Source of the DNA: Bradysia coprophila
Lineage: Eukaryota > Arthropoda > Insecta > Diptera > Sciaridae
Direction: 5' to 3'
NCBI RefSeq assembly: GCF_014529535.1
Contig: NW_023503584.1
Coordinates: forward strand, 4,948,499-5,012,498
Length of the DNA stretch: 64,000 nt
Shown here one piece after another: positions 27,701 to 38,700 of the stretch (positions are counted from its first letter, which is position 1; every line of letters starts with the position of its first letter). A program made the position numbers and the translations under genes. A model generated the notes under the pieces. That model saw nothing but the letters and a program-made list of their open reading frames with translations, ran no database searches and was not told the DNA's origin.

Positions 27701-30700
27701 AAAGGTCGTGGAACAAATTTTCTTTTTCGTAGATCGACTTTTTCGGTTTATTTTTGGCGAACGAAGCGACTTTTTCTAACAAAAAGGACCTGGACTACTG
27801 TAAAATAAATTCATTTTTATTATATCTCCCCATTCTGCGTGTTAGTCCTGGTTGATCTCCCATCCATTCCCATCGAAAAGAACGCCATTGTTAATGACCC
27901 TGACCAAGTAAACTTTGTTTATTGTGCAAAGAAGTCACCACCACAAAGGAGTGACTACAGTGGAAACATTAAGAAAAATAGAAAGGAAACAGGACGAAAT
28001 TGTGTATCAAAATTAGAATGGGAGATTCTTTATGATAAATAATAATAGTTTTGTTTCAGCACGAATCCTCTCATGAATAAATAATTGACGAAAATCATTC
28101 ATCGATTATTGCATCTGTTACGTTCACCGAATTTGTGTGAGAATCTTTACTAAAAATTCAATTTTTCCATATCTAGCTCTGTAATCAAACTTCCGATGTA
28201 CATTGTTGGATCCCGAATATTGTTTACAAAAACAACACTGACGTTCTTTCCACAAATTACAATTAAGATAAGAATTAACGACGAACTCTTTTCGAAAATA
28301 AATAATAATAAGAAGAGAAAAAAGAACCCAAAAACTTTATAAAATAAGGGATTCATCGTGTTCTTGCATTATTACATTTTTTTAAACTATGCCAACGATA
28401 TTTGTATGCATATACGTATACACATATTGGTGTTTATTGTATAGAAAATTGTTCCACGTATCCCATATGTTCAATTTTTAAGTTTCTTGTCTCTTTTGAA
28501 TTAAAAATGGAAAAGATTTTAAGAGAAATGTTGTTGAGATTTTGTTTAACGTTGTTGTTGTTGGTATGGAACGATGTCGTAAATTGTGTGAAAACGAATC
28601 ATGTCTGTGAATATGAGTATGTTTTTTAGGGGGCGAACCTTTTATTGTCCCTAAACATTTCTTTTATTAACCTTTTAGAAGCGGCAAATGTATCACAACG
28701 AAATCATGAAATCTTTTACTTCGTTTGGTGTCTCCTCGTATTTGATGGGGTGGCGGCACCAGTCTTCGGACAGGTGCCAGCAGTTGGACACTGTTCTTGC
28801 ATTCATTAAAAAAGTTTAGCAATGAAATAATAGAACTACTGATACATGCCCGGAGAATGGTGCGTCAACCCTACAGAATCCTTTACTTCGTTTGTTTATT
28901 CATTTAGCTATAGCTAAATGTATACATAACTATATACAAGAGAGCACAGTCGTTTTACTGGATTCTTGTTTGCGATGCACACTTCGTTCACTTATGAATA
29001 ATCTCAATGGATTGACAATAGGTATAGATTCATTAATTCTAATGGGAACTTCGTCAACTTCACTGTTCCCATCTTTTATCAATGTTGTCTTTTATATCAA
29101 ACTTAAGTCCGTAAAGCGTCTCATGATTCTCAGAAAATTTATGTTTACAAGAGTGAAAAAGGACAGATAGACATTCATCCACTTAGAGGTTTAAGTGCAA
29201 GAACTAGAATACATCCCAATTTTATTTTCTAAACATAAAGACAGGGTTATTTACCGTATCAATTCGAATGCTACATCAGTTACAGACGGTCTCTGCAGAA
29301 AACAGTACCGTCGACGAAAATATATATTTTATCTTCTTATGAGCTCAAAAAAAGAAAGAAAAACTTAAACGAAACACATAAAACGATGTACTTTCTTCAA
29401 ACAAGGACAGGTGAAAGAATCACACATCATTGTAAACAGATTATACAATCGCTGTTGTATGGTAGAAGTGCATGCAAATATACCTGACTGAATAAAGAGA
29501 AAGAAAAAAAACTTCCTGATATAAGCGATTATTATTAGAGGGTCAATCACCCGAGAGTCTTAAAACTTTCCGTGATAGTTGTAAGATTCGTTTAATCGAC
29601 CTAGTTCAAAAAATAGCAACGAATGAAAATGGACCGGACCCCGATTTTTTATGTGATTTTCCTAGTTCGCAATTATATGAATGTTTACGTCTCAAATGAA
29701 TATCTATAGTACCATAAATTCAATCCAACTGGATCGAATTCAGCAATTACTTTAAAATCATCGGTGAAAACAAATGAAAAAGAAATTACTTTTAAGTTCA
29801 GCGAAAAAAAGAACCAAAACCATCTCAACACCACGAGCATTACACAACGTGGTACAGCAAATAAAAAATGATTTCGATTCTGAAAAATGAAATTCGTGAG
29901 TAAAATGAACTAATTATAGTAAACAATTGCAAATATGCAATGTGCAGAGGTTAGGGTTATGTTTTAAAATCATCGGAAATCTGTCCAAATAAAAAATAAA
30001 AATTGTGAGAGACGGCTAAGAATGATATTATGGTTAAAGGAATGGATTATTGTTTCGCTGTAAAATGATTATTTACATTGTTATTTCTTCAAGGAAAACA
30101 GTAACATAAAGTGAAATGGGTTCGGAAGATGTTGAAACGTGGAAATGATTAACGTTGTATGAAGTGAAGAAATAACGTTGTTGATTGAAATGAATACATA
30201 GTGAGTTCGAAACGTCCGGCTTATCAGAAAAAGAAATTTCTGAAAGTGAAGATTCATATAAAGTAGTATTCCATTGTCCGCACAAATAATCGAAAATTGA
30301 GGTCCATTGAATGCTCCATTTCATAAATATTAAAATTATGTGTGCTAGGTCAGCCACAGGTGAACGAAAGTACAACATAACAAATCAACGGAGGCTTCAG
30401 GCGACTTTTAGTTACATAACTTTATGGAATCAACTAGTCATATGATTTCGGAAACGACGACAAGTGTCATCTTATACACCGGTATATACTGGTTTTAGTC
30501 ATGCAGATACGATACATACTAAAAGTCTACGGGTCGAAAGGAATGCTAAACAATGTTGAAGTAATAAATTTTGTATCAAACTCTATGACTTATTATGTAA
30601 CAAATGAAGTAACAGATTTGATGATTTTGATGCGACTTGGAAGTCGTTTCTGCAGGATTAAATATATATATTCAGAGCGTTGCTACGAACCAGGTAAGTT

Positions 30701-33043
30701 AGGGTTCTCTTTCAAATATTTTGAAAAAAAAAATTTCGGCAACGTCAAGAAATGACAAGGGAGATATTGAAGAAGATGTTCTAGGTATGGATAGGTCGAA
30801 GCTGATTATCCTATCACTGGGCTAAAATTACAGTAGGAGACATAGAACACATTAAAACTGTGACAAATATTAAATCAGTTTTGTTTCTTTAATGATCACC
30901 AACCTTTTCCTAAATTCTACAATTTAAAAAAATGCCGCGAAGCTGTTATGTTTTGAAGTGAAAGTCTGATATTTGAATGCATTCCAATTAATCCAATTAC
31001 TCCCCTATTGAAAAACACACACAAGCATTATTACAATTGACATTGTTCTAGTCCCCTTTAACGGATAAATGGAATTTGCAAAATGTATACACCAAAGGAT
31101 GACGAACGTTGTACGACGTAAAGTGTATTACAATTGTACTTGTTTAAGTACTCTACTGTAGCCCGTGTATTAGACGTAGACTGCATAAACAAGTTAAACA
31201 AGTGTACTTGTAGTACACTTTGCATACACCGTTTCTCCCTCTTCGGTATAAATTTTGTAAACTCAAAGAATTGACCATTAAAATGGTCACCGACCAAGTA
31301 GTATTTCTACAATAGTTTAAGAGAAGTGGAAAGTCCAGATTCTAACCTCGGCGAGAACAAAGGTACTACAAGCAAATGGAGTCGAATATAGTTCCGAAAA
31401 ACGACCCCACGTGAATAGAAGGAAATTTCATTTACCTACACATTACACGTTTAACAGAAAATATGCAAATCGGAATTGCAAGGTTGAAGGTACAAACTGG
31501 TTGTGATCTTTGAATTGATGCAAGATTGGAATTTTCTTAATTGCGAGAACTTTTCGTATGGAATGTTAGTCTGTCTTTTAGAATGTGCCGAATTATGAAA
31601 TATAATTGCTTCGTCTGTATCAACTTAAAAAAAAGTCTTTAGAACCACTTGAAGGAGACGGTGCATTCGGTATACATTCCTAAATCATACAAATACCAAC
31701 GAAATTAGAGAATCAACGAAAATCTTTTGTTAGTAGCTTGTTGTTTAATGAATATCGGTACCTGCGACAATTTACTCGAAAAAGTTAAGTCCAACAAAAC
31801 ATCTGTCGCTTGATGTAATACATGTTCGGTCAATCACAATCTTTTTTGAATGAGAGACAGTTTTCATGGAATCTTGAACGAAAAAAAATTACGTTAACCT
31901 GTTATTGAAGACACCCGTTCATGGGCTACGTTATTGGGACTCACAATTACAATTGATACGATCGGAAATATATGTATGCGGGGTATGCGAATTATAAGCA
32001 AAAAATTACACGTCATACGATTACAATTTTGTATGATTCAGCTACGAGACTTGAACGAACTAGAAATTTATTCGCTGAATGAAGGAGACGAATTTGATGT
32101 AAATTTCAGCGAAGTACATCGTCAATATATTCTTTAATATATCTCATAAATTATATTCAAATCTTAAACAAATGTTCTATATCCACAAAGAGCAAAGTCT
32201 CTGTGCAACACAAATTTATAAAACAAGACAGACAGTGTTATTCCGAAGGCACACAAATTCATACTTTCACCCCGAAAAGGAAATCGATGCAAACGGAAAA
32301 ACCGAGTTGACTGAATTTGGTTGAACCAAAAATATAACAAAAAGAAAATAATACACAAATCACAAGGAACAGAGATAAAATAGACAGAAGAGAAGCAAAA
32401 AAAAAATATTTTTGTTGTTCGAACATAACTTTGCATCGAAGAACTATATAATACACACAGAATGGAACAATGTTATCGTGATTATTGATCTCGAATGTGA
32501 TAATGGTTTAAAATAGTCTAATTATACATCTGTTATTTAATCAAAATTTGAGCAGGCTATAATCGTTTAAATTATGTAGGAGTGAATCGAGTAAATTATT
32601 AAATTTTTTTGACAACGCCAAAAAAAAGTTTTTTGTACACAAAAACACCACGCAAGCGTTCCAATCAAAACAAAGTGATTTTGATTCTCATTACAAAATA
32701 GTCGTATCCCATTTCTGGATTTAAAACACTCTACAATCTAACAATATTCGGCTGCGATGGTGCTATCAAAATTGCATTTGAATTTTACACGGACAAAATA
32801 TGTTTGTGAATAATTTCTTTTTCGGTTATATCCTTCTTTTGTTCAATGCACATTGTAATCGTAACACCATGATATTATACACAGCACACATTAAGATCGG
32901 CACAAAAAAGCAGCCAACGTAATGGCTTCAAAATACACACGCTCACTTTGCACTGGATTTTTGCCATTTTACCGGATATTTTTTCACATTTTTTATTATT
33001 AAATTCGTTTAATTGATACTCATAATGATTATTAGATACTCAC

Positions 33044-33134
33044 CAGTTTGTTTATTTGCAATTTTATTGAAACAATTTTGAAAAACTTCGTAAAGATGCA
33101 TTGGCTCATCATCGGAGATCTCGGAGGTCGCCAT
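33044..33134 (-). CDS. da: daughterless, first coding exon (bHLH E-protein)
   Basis: The exon encodes 30 residues plus the first base of a glycine codon. It starts [20 protein letters not shown] and ends in a [11 protein letters not shown] stretch, which from memory is nearly the N-terminus of Drosophila Daughterless (with a three-residue insertion after MATS). Daughterless is the class I bHLH E-protein that dimerises with tissue-specific bHLH factors on E-boxes in the nucleus, in sex determination, neurogenesis and oogenesis. The donor is CTG|GTGAGT (phase 1) at 33043. The start at 33134 is chosen by similarity, but the frame is open for 48 further codons upstream to an ATG at 33278, so an N-terminal extension is possible. 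The activation-domain and bHLH exons are not in this window and should lie to the left. Confidence 0.85.
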
Positions 33135-33758
33135 TTTACTGAAATTCGATGGCAGCAGTGCTGTCAGTACGTTTAACAAAAGAGAACCTTTTACGTTCGT
33201 AGAATCATTGTCGCGTTGTACTAGAACGTTATTGTTTTGCGATAGATTGAAGCTGGATCGTTTCTCATTTGGCGCCAAATATTCATTGTCTTTTGAATTT
33301 TCTAATTTTATGTGTCATAAATACGTTAGATTGACGAAGATTTTAAACCAAAAACGCTGTCATACTTTTTTACAAATCGCCTGCGTCTACCGTTATGATG
33401 TCTTCATTTATTTAAACCAAGTAAATTAATTAGTGCAGAGAATCACTTCACAACTTACCCCTCGACTAGTGTTTCATTGTTCTTTAGATATAGTAGATTT
33501 TCGTGAAAGCTAAAATTGAAAGTGTATAAAGTCTAAACAAAGTAGAGCAAACATGTTCGAAACTAAAGCTCAAACGTAGTAGATATTTGTACAATTCTAA
33601 TACATTTCTAGTACATTCGTCTTAAATTTGCGATCTTTTTTTGTGAACTGACTTCACTCCTATGACATTTAATGTATGTACATATTACCAGAGCGAAGTT
33701 ATTTCAAGGCTGTAAACTTTTGGATAGTCACGCAGATCGCCATTTTATTAGATATGCG

Positions 33759-34117
33759 GGAACACACCAAAGTATATAAACACTGAAGGTAATGCAGACC
33801 ATCAGCGGATCAGACAAATTACGGATCCAAACTTTCAGGTGAATTCATTTCCGTATGTTGTCTAACTTAGACTTGTGCAACATGACGGCCCTAAATTCTT
33901 CCAATTCACTACTAAATACAACTTGACGCAAACGAATTTTATATGTGTGCAACATAACGCCGCTAAATCGTTCCAAATTCACCACTAGATGCAACTTGAC
34001 GCAAACGAATTTAATACGTGTGCAACATGACGGAGCTAAAATTCACCCTAAAGTTTGGATCCGTGTGTAACTGTGGATTTGCATTACCTTCAGTGTTTAT
34101 ATACTTTGGGAACACAC
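33759..34117. mobile_element. 341-bp MITE with 9-bp direct flanking repeat
   Basis: Element 33768-34108 starts CAAAGTATATAAACACTGAA and ends with the reverse complement. The TIR runs about 30 bp through GGTAATGCA and then resumes, gapped, at GGATCCAAACTTT. GGAACACAC occurs immediately outside both ends (33759-33767 and 34109-34117), consistent with a target duplication of about 7-9 bp. The interior contains about 2.5 copies of a roughly 72-bp direct repeat, each beginning GTGCAACATGACG or a variant (near 33875, 33947 and 34019). It has no coding capacity. Confidence 0.8.
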
Positions 34118-34225
34118 CACATTTTACATATAAAAAAAATTCACCACATCGCCACGGCGACGAGAATCGTCACAGGAGGTGAATTTTTGTATGAAATCCG
34201 CCATTTTATCGTCAATTTTATCGTC

Positions 34226-34572
34226 TTGCCTACATTTGGGGGTAAAATTATTATTATTTTGATGATAATTTTGGACTAGCATCCATTTACGAAAAAGTAT
34301 GACCATCGTTTGGTGTTAAAATGTGTTAGTGTTCAGCAAAAATTAAAATGTTTGTGGTGATGTTACCTAACTCCGAGAAAACTCAAAATATGTGTCAATT
34401 TTCGTGAAATATTGAGTTTTCTGGAACTGAGGTTACATCACCACAAACATCTAAATTTTTACTGAAAGCTAAAACATTTTAACACCAAACGATGGTCGTA
34501 CTTTTTCGTAAAAGGATGCTAGTCCAAAATTATCATCAAAATAATAATAATTTTACCTCCAAATGTAGGCAA
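34226..34572. repeat. 347-bp near-perfect palindrome
   Basis: The left arm begins TTGCCTACATTTGG and the right arm ends CCAAATGTAGGCAA. The arms match almost throughout, for example ACCATCGTTTGGTGTTAAAA on the left against its complement on the right, around a centre near 34400. It can be read as a foldback MITE. Near-identity of the arms suggests recent origin or ongoing arm conversion. Confidence 0.8.
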
Positions 34573-34673
34573 CAATTTAGCTATGTGTAGATTCGTCTTA
34601 AAGAATGTCTTGGTCAGAAATATGTCACTGAGTTTTATGATTCTTTTAGTAAAAAACGGAAAATACATACACT

Positions 34674-34797
34674 GAATTTTGAAAGCCGACACATTTTCCG
34701 TTTCTGTGTTTTACTTGATTTTATGTTTTCTTCACATGAAAAATTCACAAAAAACCATAAAACCACGAAACAGAAAATGTGTCAGTTTTCAAAATTC
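34674..34797. repeat. 124-bp inverted repeat
   Basis: The left arm GAATTTTGAAA...GACACATTTTCCGTTTC pairs with GAAACAGAAAATGTGTC...TTTTCAAAATTC on the right, with scattered mismatches. It follows the 347-bp palindrome by about 100 bp and is probably a separate small foldback element. Confidence 0.65.
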
Positions 34798-35106
34798 CGC
34801 GAGTGTACTGAAATATCTGTAACGCTTGATGGCACGATGACTTATGTAAATTGTGAATCGATTTTCGAAAATTTGGTTTTAATCGACAAGGAATATGGAG
34901 TTACAGAAGAGATGACCTAGTAGAAGTAAAATGTCGGCGGTAATCTTAAAAATTACGTTTTAGCGGAAACGCTTTAGTTTAAATGTGTGTACGTTTCCGG
35001 CGAAATAAATAAATGCGAAAGCAATCACTTTTGAGGAACTTTACGAAAACACCTTTAGGTAGGCGTAGGTCACATCCCTCATTGCTTGGTGGAGAATGGA
35101 TTTCCT

Positions 35107-35438
35107 GACAACTCTGTGTTTATCACGATAGCGGTGACAACCAAATTGCGTCAACTGTTGCGAAGTTTATATAAAAAATGCAACTTAACAAAACAAAATT
35201 CTGAATTTTCCAAAAAAAATATTTTCTTTAAGTTGTAATTCTCACACTATCTGGAGCTCGTTCAGATACTCTTCATTAAGTTTCACTGGTGACGATTTTG
35301 ACACTTCTTTCATATAAAATATGTCAAAATCTTCACTTGGGGTAACGAATTTTTAGTTGCTGAACGAGCTCCTGCAATGAGTGCAATTATAACATTTTTG
35401 TCACCTGCCTGTCTTAACCTGTTCTTTCAGAATCTTGG
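35107..35438. mobile_element. Diverged copy of the 53246 MITE with a nested insertion
   Basis: In reverse complement this segment matches the MITE at 53246-53493. Shared words include GGTTAAGACA, GATAGTGTGAGAAT, a T/A run beside GAATTTTGTTTTGTTAAGT, and GTTTATNNNNNNATGCA-type sequence, ending at GGCGGTGAC. The left terminus seems truncated or diverged. The alignment is interrupted by a 120-bp hairpin element (35253-35372) that the other copy lacks. Confidence 0.7.
35253..35372. mobile_element. 120-bp hairpin element nested in a MITE
   Basis: It begins GGAGCTCGTTCAG and ends CTGAACGAGCTCC, giving a 13-bp perfect TIR. Relative to the unoccupied paralogue (reverse complement of 53246-53493) it sits exactly between ...GTGAG/CTCACACTATCT and TGCA(A/G)TGAG, with CT readable on both sides as a possible 2-bp duplication. 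Confidence 0.7.
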
Positions 35439-35711
35439 AAAAATAAACTTCTCAGTGAAACTTGACAGCTCACCAGACGGTTAACTGAACGAAAAATATC
35501 TACCGTACGATCGGTACGCTCTTTTGATGAAAAACTACTAGAACCAATTGGTCAACGTTGCAATAAAAGACATCGGCGCATAAACATTTTTCGACTGTCA
35601 ATTTTTGTTTGTGATGCTGATACCTATGTGCTGGCTCGGTGTTTTTTCGCATTATTGAAGTTAATTCAAAAAGAATTTATCCAAACTGATAGCAAACCAA
35701 AAGGCCTCAAA

Positions 35712-38700
35712 ATGGAAATGCTCTTTGCTGTTCAGCGTAAATCAAGTGGACTAAATTTTAGTCTGGAAAATAGGTACAGGCAGACCCTTTTGGGCGGTCG
35801 TATGTAGTCTCGTTTACACAAATACTCGAAATTTTTAGATGCAACGTTTCAACAAAGTGCAAAGTCTCAACCACAAATTGTGTGGCATTCACAACAAACA
35901 TCGAGATCGGCGACACAACCAACACATCCTGGGGTTTCCATACATACATTTGCGATGTCAACACACCGTGGCATACATACAAAGTAACGTCGAACGCCTT
36001 TCCGATTTCCGTCCTCGAATGGGACAATGCCGGTAAGTATCTGTTGATTGGGGATATTTCGGGCAGTGTTCAGATTTGGATACAGAAGGACAATCTCATA
36101 TCGGAATGGACACAACTATATGCCGTTAACTTTCATGAGCACATCGTCCGAGCCGTTTTCTTCCACAATGGCCGGAAAATTGCTATCTTGTCAGACAAGA
36201 AGGACATCAGTCATTATTCGGAAAAGTTTCAACGAGTCAAATTTGGACCAAGTGTACGTCAATTTGGCGGTGTTGCTGCTGAAGGTGTTCTTTTGGTAAC
36301 GAGTACTGGAATGTTGGGCAGCTTTGTCATACCAAACGAATCGCCACTGAATGCAAACAATTCGAACAATAATGGTATCTCGAGCACCCAAGGCCCGTTC
36401 ACTTTACCCATTGTGACTGAGAGTCTAGGAACAGTGAGAAATTATGTGACGGATGCGGATATTTCGTATGGAAAAAGTAAGTCAGTTCCAGTCACTTACA
36501 GCAACAATGTCTGAATGTATCGTTCAAATCAAATTTTCAGATGGAAACTTTATGATTGCTGTCGCGAATGGAGAATGCAAAAATGTGTCGTCCATTATGA
36601 TCAATTGCTACCGAGTCTCCATCAAAAAGCAACTGGATAAACTGACGATAACCAGCCAGGCGTTGCCTAGTTTCTTCTTGTGCGAAGGAGCTGGTCGTGA
36701 CATACCGGATTTGAAAGTAACCCATTTGAAGTGGACGTCAAGCGAAGACAGTGATTCACTGTTGGTGGGCACAAAATGTTCGGCCGGCAGTTTTCTGGAG
36801 CTGTGGTGTCTGGTGGAAAAATCGACTCCGATTCATAAATTGTTTCAAAATGCGAACAAAACTGCGGTGTTCAAGTTTATGGTTAGTTGATGTGACACGG
36901 CTGTTCCATGACCTCTGTTACGAGTAACTGTATCTCTTTATAGATTTGGGCGCACCAAGCAAACTATCGATACACCAGTGGAATAACGGACATAGGAACG
37001 ACCCGATTCTATTATGGCAATTCAGCATATGCTTTCGTTTCAATGAACGATAACACTATCCATTGTCTACATCGTGACACGCTGAAGCGGGCAGTGAGTA
37101 CAAATTTTTCCCTCAATTTTAGACGTTAAATTCACACAACCAATCTTCCTCTGCTAGTTCGTTCATACAGCAACAACTTCGTGTGTTTTACGCAATGATA
37201 ACGAGCACTCGTCGAAGCAGACACGTGTTGACACACAACTTACTGCCCACGAAATATCGGTGATGGGTCATTTGTTCGTAGCAATTGATTCTCAGGGACA
37301 GTTGTATGCGTTTCGCGTTACATACCCACATCAGGATCAAACAGCCAACCAGCATTCAATCGCTCAGATTGTTACATCGTTGGAATATTGTCTTTTCGCC
37401 GGTCTGGATCCGTTGGACATATTTCTATCGTTGAAAGTACAGCAATTGGATCAAATACTGGACAGATTAACGGAAAATTTTCAACGACAACAGCCAGCGG
37501 TACAGCAGTATTTTTATGTCAGCTTTTTAACGTTGAAGACCAATCTGTACAGGTAACAGAGTCAATGCTTCGCATCACACAAAATTTGTTTATATCGACA
37601 AATCGACCTTTACAGGCTATCTATTCCTGGTCAATCGAAAGCTCACGACCTAACAAGTTTGCTGATGCTGCACAGCATTTTGATCGCATTTAAGAATCTA
37701 TTGAGACCGTCTGACTTAACCAGCCATGACAAAGGACCGGCTGAAAATCTTGCCAGTAAAATTTCTCACCTTCTTGTTGAAGATTGCCTGAATTTCAAAT
37801 TATATTCTCTTCCATAAAAATTGCTAGTGGTCCTGGCTGAATCGGTACCCGATATTGACAAAGTACTGTTGGGACTGGAGGGAAAAGATTTCACAGTGGA
37901 AAAATCCACGCTACAAAGCCTGCAACAATTAATCCAATTCATTGCGGACCTCTCCTTAAACATACTGGCCAGGCTTCCAGAAAATCGTTCAATGGGCGGT
38001 GGAACCACATCTCGAAACACTGGCGTAAGACTCGGTTTTCTTGATCGGCATCTGTGCAGTCATGAAATTTTCTGATTTTATTGCAGTATGAGATCAGCAA
38101 AGACATCGTTGCACTGAACAGCATACGTGAATTGTTGGTAATGATGCGGATATGGGGCTTATTGAAACCGCAATGTTTGCCAGTGTTCTCCAGATCAGCG
38201 GAAAGTTTGGATATTTTGCCAACATTGTTCAGACTCTTAACACGATTGGCGCTGAATCCGAATGAACCGGACGATGTTTTATTGGGTGAGTATCAGACAT
38301 TACAAAATAAAGAAAAAACATTTTCGCATGTCCGGACCTTATAAATCTTGCCCAGCAGAAAAATCTGCCAAAACATCCATTAAGGATGATTGGAGATACT
38401 GTCTCTCTCCAGTCCCTTCTTTTGGAGATGTCTTTTATGGATTGCCCCCTAGAAGTACTTAAACTGTGCTCTTATGAGGGATTGATAGGCAGACACACAG
38501 ACTCTAAAACAGTAGCGGAAATTTCGACTAATTGAAGTGTTATTCAAAGTTTATTGTTGCTGTAAATCATAAACTGATGATGTCGTCAGTGACTCGTCAC
38601 AATTACCCCATAAAACCAGCAATAAAAATTTGTTTCTCACATAACGAATCTTGCTTCAACGACAATAAACTCGAAATATTGAGCAATAACCAATAGGAAG

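Larger units (their letters stand above)
2370..33043. other. 30-kb stretch without recognisable exons, probably da intron 1
   Basis: I found no convincing coding exon here on either strand. Open frames are short, AT-rich and lack flanking splice signals and familiar protein words. The stretch includes low-complexity DNA (TATA repeats near 3155-3205, AATT repeats near 11741-11757, short GTT/CAA runs near 21013 and 24590) and a few repeats listed separately. It begins just inside the strong donor of da exon 1 (33044), and the large middle and bHLH exons expected of da are absent. The simplest reading is therefore one very long da first intron with the exon at 2010-2369 inside it. Enhancers or non-coding RNAs could be present but cannot be seen by eye. 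Confidence 0.5.
33135..35711. other. Intergenic region between head-to-head da and MED16
   Basis: No coding sequence was found apart from the open upstream extension of da exon 1. The region should hold both promoters (da leftward, MED16 rightward). It is largely built of foldback elements, listed separately at 33759-34117, 34226-34572, 34674-34797 and 35107-35438. Confidence 0.6.

Noticed and set aside
27839..28042. Plus-strand open frame that reads somewhat protein-like (LPSIPIEKNAIVNDPDQ)
   Set aside because: There is no ATG start, family word or convincing splice sites, and it stands isolated in 30 kb of non-coding DNA. Not supportable as an exon.
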